From an uncultured Gammaproteobacteria bacterium (GTDB lineage: Bacteria; Pseudomonadota; Gammaproteobacteria; JAADHQ01): a stretch of DNA of 35,113 bases. Each line of letters starts with the position of its first letter. Positions within the stretch are counted from its first letter, which is position 1. The stretch lies in the NCBI GenBank assembly GCA_947258755.1, contig CAMYJO010000015.1:57972-93084 (forward strand), given 5' to 3'. Shown here one piece after another: positions 33,052 to 35,113 of the stretch. The notes below the pieces were generated by a model. The model worked only from the letters and a program-made list of their open reading frames with translations, searched no databases and was not told the DNA's origin. Both the position numbers and the translations under genes were made by a program.

Positions 33052-33444
33052 ATGAATAAAGGTATATCTTTAAGTGTGGTGGCACTGTTATTTTCAATGA
33101 ATCCAGTCAATGCAGAATCAAATATTGCACAGGTACAGGTCAAATGTTCCGAATATATCGGTACGGATAAAACTGATAAGCAATTGAAAAATAACCTAAA
33201 ATCAGGTGAGCATAAGGTCTCGGCCGCACATTCTCTAGGCAAGATACTGGGCAATAGTATGCGTCGAAAAAGTTATGAAACCTGGGCAGCCGGTTTCCTA
33301 TCCGGCTACGAGATTTCGTCTGGAAAGTCAGCCTCAGTACACAGTAGTGACAAGATCAAGGCCGGCTTGCTGGCATATTGTAGCCAACATGCAGATGCGA
33401 CATTGTTGGATGCATCAAAAGCGGTAGCACAGAAATCGCAATGA
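33052..33444 (+). CDS. Small exported protein, Rap1a/HdeA-like pattern
   Basis: 130 residues with a signal peptide (ISLSVVALLFSMNPVNA|ES). The mature protein contains two Cys residues that could pair (VKCSEYIG and LAYCSQHAD) and the helical motif ETWAAGFLSGYEIS. This spacing (Cys...FLSGY...Cys) is seen in small helical periplasmic proteins of the Rap1a/Tai and HdeA types, but the similarity is weak. A strong terminator follows at 33523, marking the end of this group. Confidence 0.7.
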   Translation: MNKGISLSVVALLFSMNPVNAESNIAQVQVKCSEYIGTDKTDKQLKNNLKSGEHKVSAAHSLGKILGNSMRRKSYETWAAGFLSGYEISSGKSASVHSSDKIKAGLLAYCSQHADATLLDASKAVAQKSQ

Positions 33445-33522
33445 TGCTTGATTCATTACGGGTGATTTCTGAGTAGCAAAGTCTTATTCAAGATGCGTAA
33501 ATTGAAATCCCAGAATTGTTGG

Positions 33523-33555
33523 GCCCTTCCTGTTCAGGAAGGGCTTTATGTTTTG
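33523..33555 (+). terminator. Rho-independent terminator
   Basis: GCCCTTCCT and AGGAAGGGC form a perfect 9-bp stem (33523-33531 and 33536-33544) around a GTTC loop, followed by TTTATGTTTT. It is 78 bp after the stop of the small exported protein gene. Confidence 0.85.
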
Positions 33556-33977
33556 CATGTTGTTTACACGTTTTAATATTAGGATGTATTTTTTCTAACG
33601 TGCACCGCTAGTGGGTGCTTGTGTGTATTTCTCATTTACTGTCTTCAGTCCTTGTTAGTTGATGTGACAATAGCCGTTATCGCTCTCGGGTATAAATGTT
33701 CATTATTTCCCATTTTTCAGGCCAGGCGGGCATGTCAGCTGATTGTATTATTCACATGGCGAGATATTGTCATATAGATTCTGCTGTAAGCACTCCACGC
33801 AAATCCTTGAAAATAAATGTATTAGAATCATGCCGCCAGGAATAGGGGTAGTTGATTTTTGTAAGTGATCAGTAAGCGCTACCATTTATTATCGTTAATG
33901 ATATAGAATATGAATCTGAAGTAGTCTGACAATAAATAATTTAACAAGGACAGACAATAATCTGCATCTCGGATGAT
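33556..33977. other. Intergenic region, no gene recognised
   Basis: About 420 AT-rich bases between the terminator and the stand-alone FHA gene. No open frame with a recognisable product and no RNA gene is visible. The promoter of the FHA gene probably lies in the last 150 bases, but I see no convincing box pair. Confidence 0.4.
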
Positions 33978-33996
33978 GCAAGCTGCGGGAGCTTGC
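33978..33996 (+). promoter_or_regulatory. Hairpin enclosing the ribosome binding site of the FHA gene
   Basis: GCAAGCT (33978-33984) and AGCTTGC (33990-33996) form a perfect 7-bp stem around GCGGG. The GGGAG at 33987-33991 is the only plausible Shine-Dalgarno for ATG 33999, so it lies in the loop and upper stem. GGA at a hairpin loop over the ribosome binding site is the layout recognised by CsrA/RsmA proteins. Confidence 0.45.
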
Positions 33997-33998
33997 TG

Positions 33999-34418
33999 AT
34001 GAGTAATTTTGTGATTGAGCTGCTGGTGGAAGACCAGCGTGGTAATAAAACTTCGCACCAATTGGGTGAGGGTAGACACACACTGGGTCAATCCACTGAT
34101 TCAGACATTGTTATTAATGACGAGTACACATCGCGTTATCATGCCGATTTGTTTATAAACAAAACCGGTGTGTTTATTATCGATATGAACAGTACCAATG
34201 GCGTCTATTTTAAGGGTAAAAAGATAGACAGTATCCTTAAACTGGAAATTGGCCAAACTGTTATTGTCGGTAAAATGAAGTTGAGTACGCGCTTGCCTGG
34301 TGAGGAAAAAGATGTAAAACAGGGTAGAAAACCATCCTTGGGTCAAGATGACGATGATGGCCCGGAAACGGTTATGGAAAATGTTGATCAGCAGGTCCAG
34401 CGTATATTGATGTCTTAG
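33999..34418 (+). CDS. Stand-alone FHA-domain protein
   Basis: 139 residues from ATG 33999; an in-frame TTG at 33993 lies inside the hairpin. The FHA domain covers residues 1-95: LGQSTDSDIVINDEYTSRYHADL with the Ser-Arg-Tyr-His phosphopeptide-binding core, then DMNSTNGVYFKG. It resembles the N-terminal FHA domain of the TadA fusion at 21415 more than the FHA-TPR protein: both start with a short IEL(L/Y)V strand and share the ADIV/SDIV and SxYHA segments. The acidic tail QDDDDGPETVMENVDQQVQRI carries a Thr that could itself be phosphorylated. It may be a diffusible reader of the same kinase. Confidence 0.88.
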   Translation: MSNFVIELLVEDQRGNKTSHQLGEGRHTLGQSTDSDIVINDEYTSRYHADLFINKTGVFIIDMNSTNGVYFKGKKIDSILKLEIGQTVIVGKMKLSTRLPGEEKDVKQGRKPSLGQDDDDGPETVMENVDQQVQRILMS

Positions 34419-34429
34419 TTTTTTGTAGA

Positions 34430-35113
34430 CTAGCCAGCATATTCTTTTAGGAAAGGTGGTTGCGATTCGATAACCACCTGCTCACCACTTGCCGGATGCG
34501 TAAATGCCAGGAAGCTGGCATGCAATAGCAAGCGTGAAGACTTTTCTATAATTTCCCCCGTGGCATACAAACGATCGCCGAGAATGGCATGTCCGATGGA
34601 CTGTAAGTGCACTCTGAGTTGATGGCTGCGGCCGGTAATGGGTGTGAGTTGCAGCAGGCTGCCATTGTGCATATCCAGATAGCGCAGTAGTTTATAATGT
34701 GTGAGTGCCGATTTACCCTGCTCGAGATCGACCTTTTGTCGTGGTCGATTCGGCCAGTCACCGATTAAGGGCAGATCGATGCTGCCGACTGCATTTTTCA
34801 GTTGCCCATCAACGATGGCAACGTAGCGTTTTTGCAGCAGGCGTTGCTCAAATAGCCTTCCCAATTGACGATGCATGACGGCATTGCGGGCCATCAGAAT
34901 GATCCCGGAGGTTTCCATATCGAGGCGGTGAACGTTCAAGCTCTCGGGATAAACCTGTTGAACGCGGGATGTCAGGCAGTCTTGTTTATCGGGGCCGCGG
35001 CCCGGGACCGATAGCAGCCCGGCGGGCTTATTCAGCGCAATTAAATCCTTATCGATATAAAGTAACTCCAGCCCATTATTCGCAGGTGGGTGGTAGCTTA
35101 TCGATGACTTGTT
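34430..35113 (-). CDS. rluA: Dual-specificity rRNA/tRNA pseudouridine synthase RluA (5' end missing)
   Basis: The minus-strand frame is open to the right edge of the window, so the N-terminus is cut; 227 residues are visible against 219 for E. coli RluA, so little is lost. Motifs are LIALNKPAGLLSVPGRGPDKQD, the catalytic NVHRLDMETSG (Asp of HRLD), the RluA-typical DLPLIGDWPNRPRQKV, TPITGRSHQLRVH and the closing GHAILGDRLYA. RluA makes pseudouridine 746 in 23S rRNA and 32 in several tRNAs. It is convergent with the FHA gene, with 11 bp between the stops. Confidence 0.93.
   Translation of the reverse strand, partial: NKSSISYHPPANNGLELLYIDKDLIALNKPAGLLSVPGRGPDKQDCLTSRVQQVYPESLNVHRLDMETSGIILMARNAVMHRQLGRLFEQRLLQKRYVAIVDGQLKNAVGSIDLPLIGDWPNRPRQKVDLEQGKSALTHYKLLRYLDMHNGSLLQLTPITGRSHQLRVHLQSIGHAILGDRLYATGEIIEKSSRLLLHASFLAFTHPASGEQVVIESQPPFLKEYAG

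Noticed and set aside
1-35113. tRNA, rRNA or CRISPR array
   Set aside because: No cloverleaf, rRNA segment or regularly spaced direct repeats were seen on either strand.

Overview
The window looks like part of a gammaproteobacterial chromosome of moderate, slightly AT-leaning composition. The evidence is the conserved outer-membrane and lipid A gene order bamA-skp-lpxD-fabZ-lpxA-lpxB-rnhB at the left edge and an Escherichia coli-like rluA at the right edge. I cannot place it below class level from the sequence alone.

Layout. (1) 1-6609: envelope biogenesis operon. bamA is cut by the window start; TTG starts are likely for lpxD and lpxA. (2) 6610-11611: a decayed accessory zone. It holds a 389-bp element with matching inverted ends that carries a frameshifted GIY-YIG nuclease gene, two broken copies of a DUF1624-type membrane acyltransferase gene, an orphan fragment of a secreted repeat protein, and an apparently intact pair coding a small exported protein and a secreted metalloprotease-like protein with PKD/HYR-type modules. 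(3) 11722-14836, minus strand: an atypical CsrA/RsmA homologue with an internal insertion, a Hanks-type Ser/Thr kinase, and an apolipoprotein N-acyltransferase-like protein with an extra C-terminal domain resembling a C39 peptidase without its cysteine. (4) 14940-29850, plus strand: a Tad/Flp pilus locus. It contains a main Flp pilin, TadG- and TadE-like pseudopilins, two lineage-specific exported proteins, a second tiny Flp-like pilin, CpaB, CpaC secretin, an FHA-TadA fusion ATPase, TadB, TadC, a DUF192 protein, an FHA-TM-TPR protein, a TadD-like lipoprotein and finally a TadE-like pseudopilin fused to a Hint autoprocessing domain and a toxin-like C-terminus, followed by a likely immunity gene. 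(5) 29851-30577: relics of another toxin-immunity cassette, namely a WHH/HNH nuclease tail fragment and a SUKH-type immunity gene. (6) 30657-33444: four exported proteins, including one made of eight ankyrin repeats. (7) 33999-34418: a stand-alone FHA protein. (8) rluA, convergent and cut by the window end.

How the genes may work together. The most striking object is the TadE-Hint-toxin protein. It has a class III prepilin-like N-terminus, a proline-rich linker, a Hint protease and a C-terminal module whose base composition differs sharply from the N-terminus. I infer a polymorphic toxin carried by a Tad pilus minor subunit, with the usual tail and immunity cassette turnover behind it. A second theme is control by phosphorylation: a Ser/Thr kinase is divergent from a Tad locus containing an FHA-fused motor ATPase and an FHA-TPR protein, and a third FHA protein lies downstream. 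A third theme is possible CsrA control. The flp leader has four GGA motifs, one overlapping the ribosome binding site, and the stand-alone FHA gene has its Shine-Dalgarno inside a hairpin with GGA at the loop. TadZ/CpaE and the prepilin peptidase TadV/CpaA are not in the window and must be supplied from elsewhere or be replaced.
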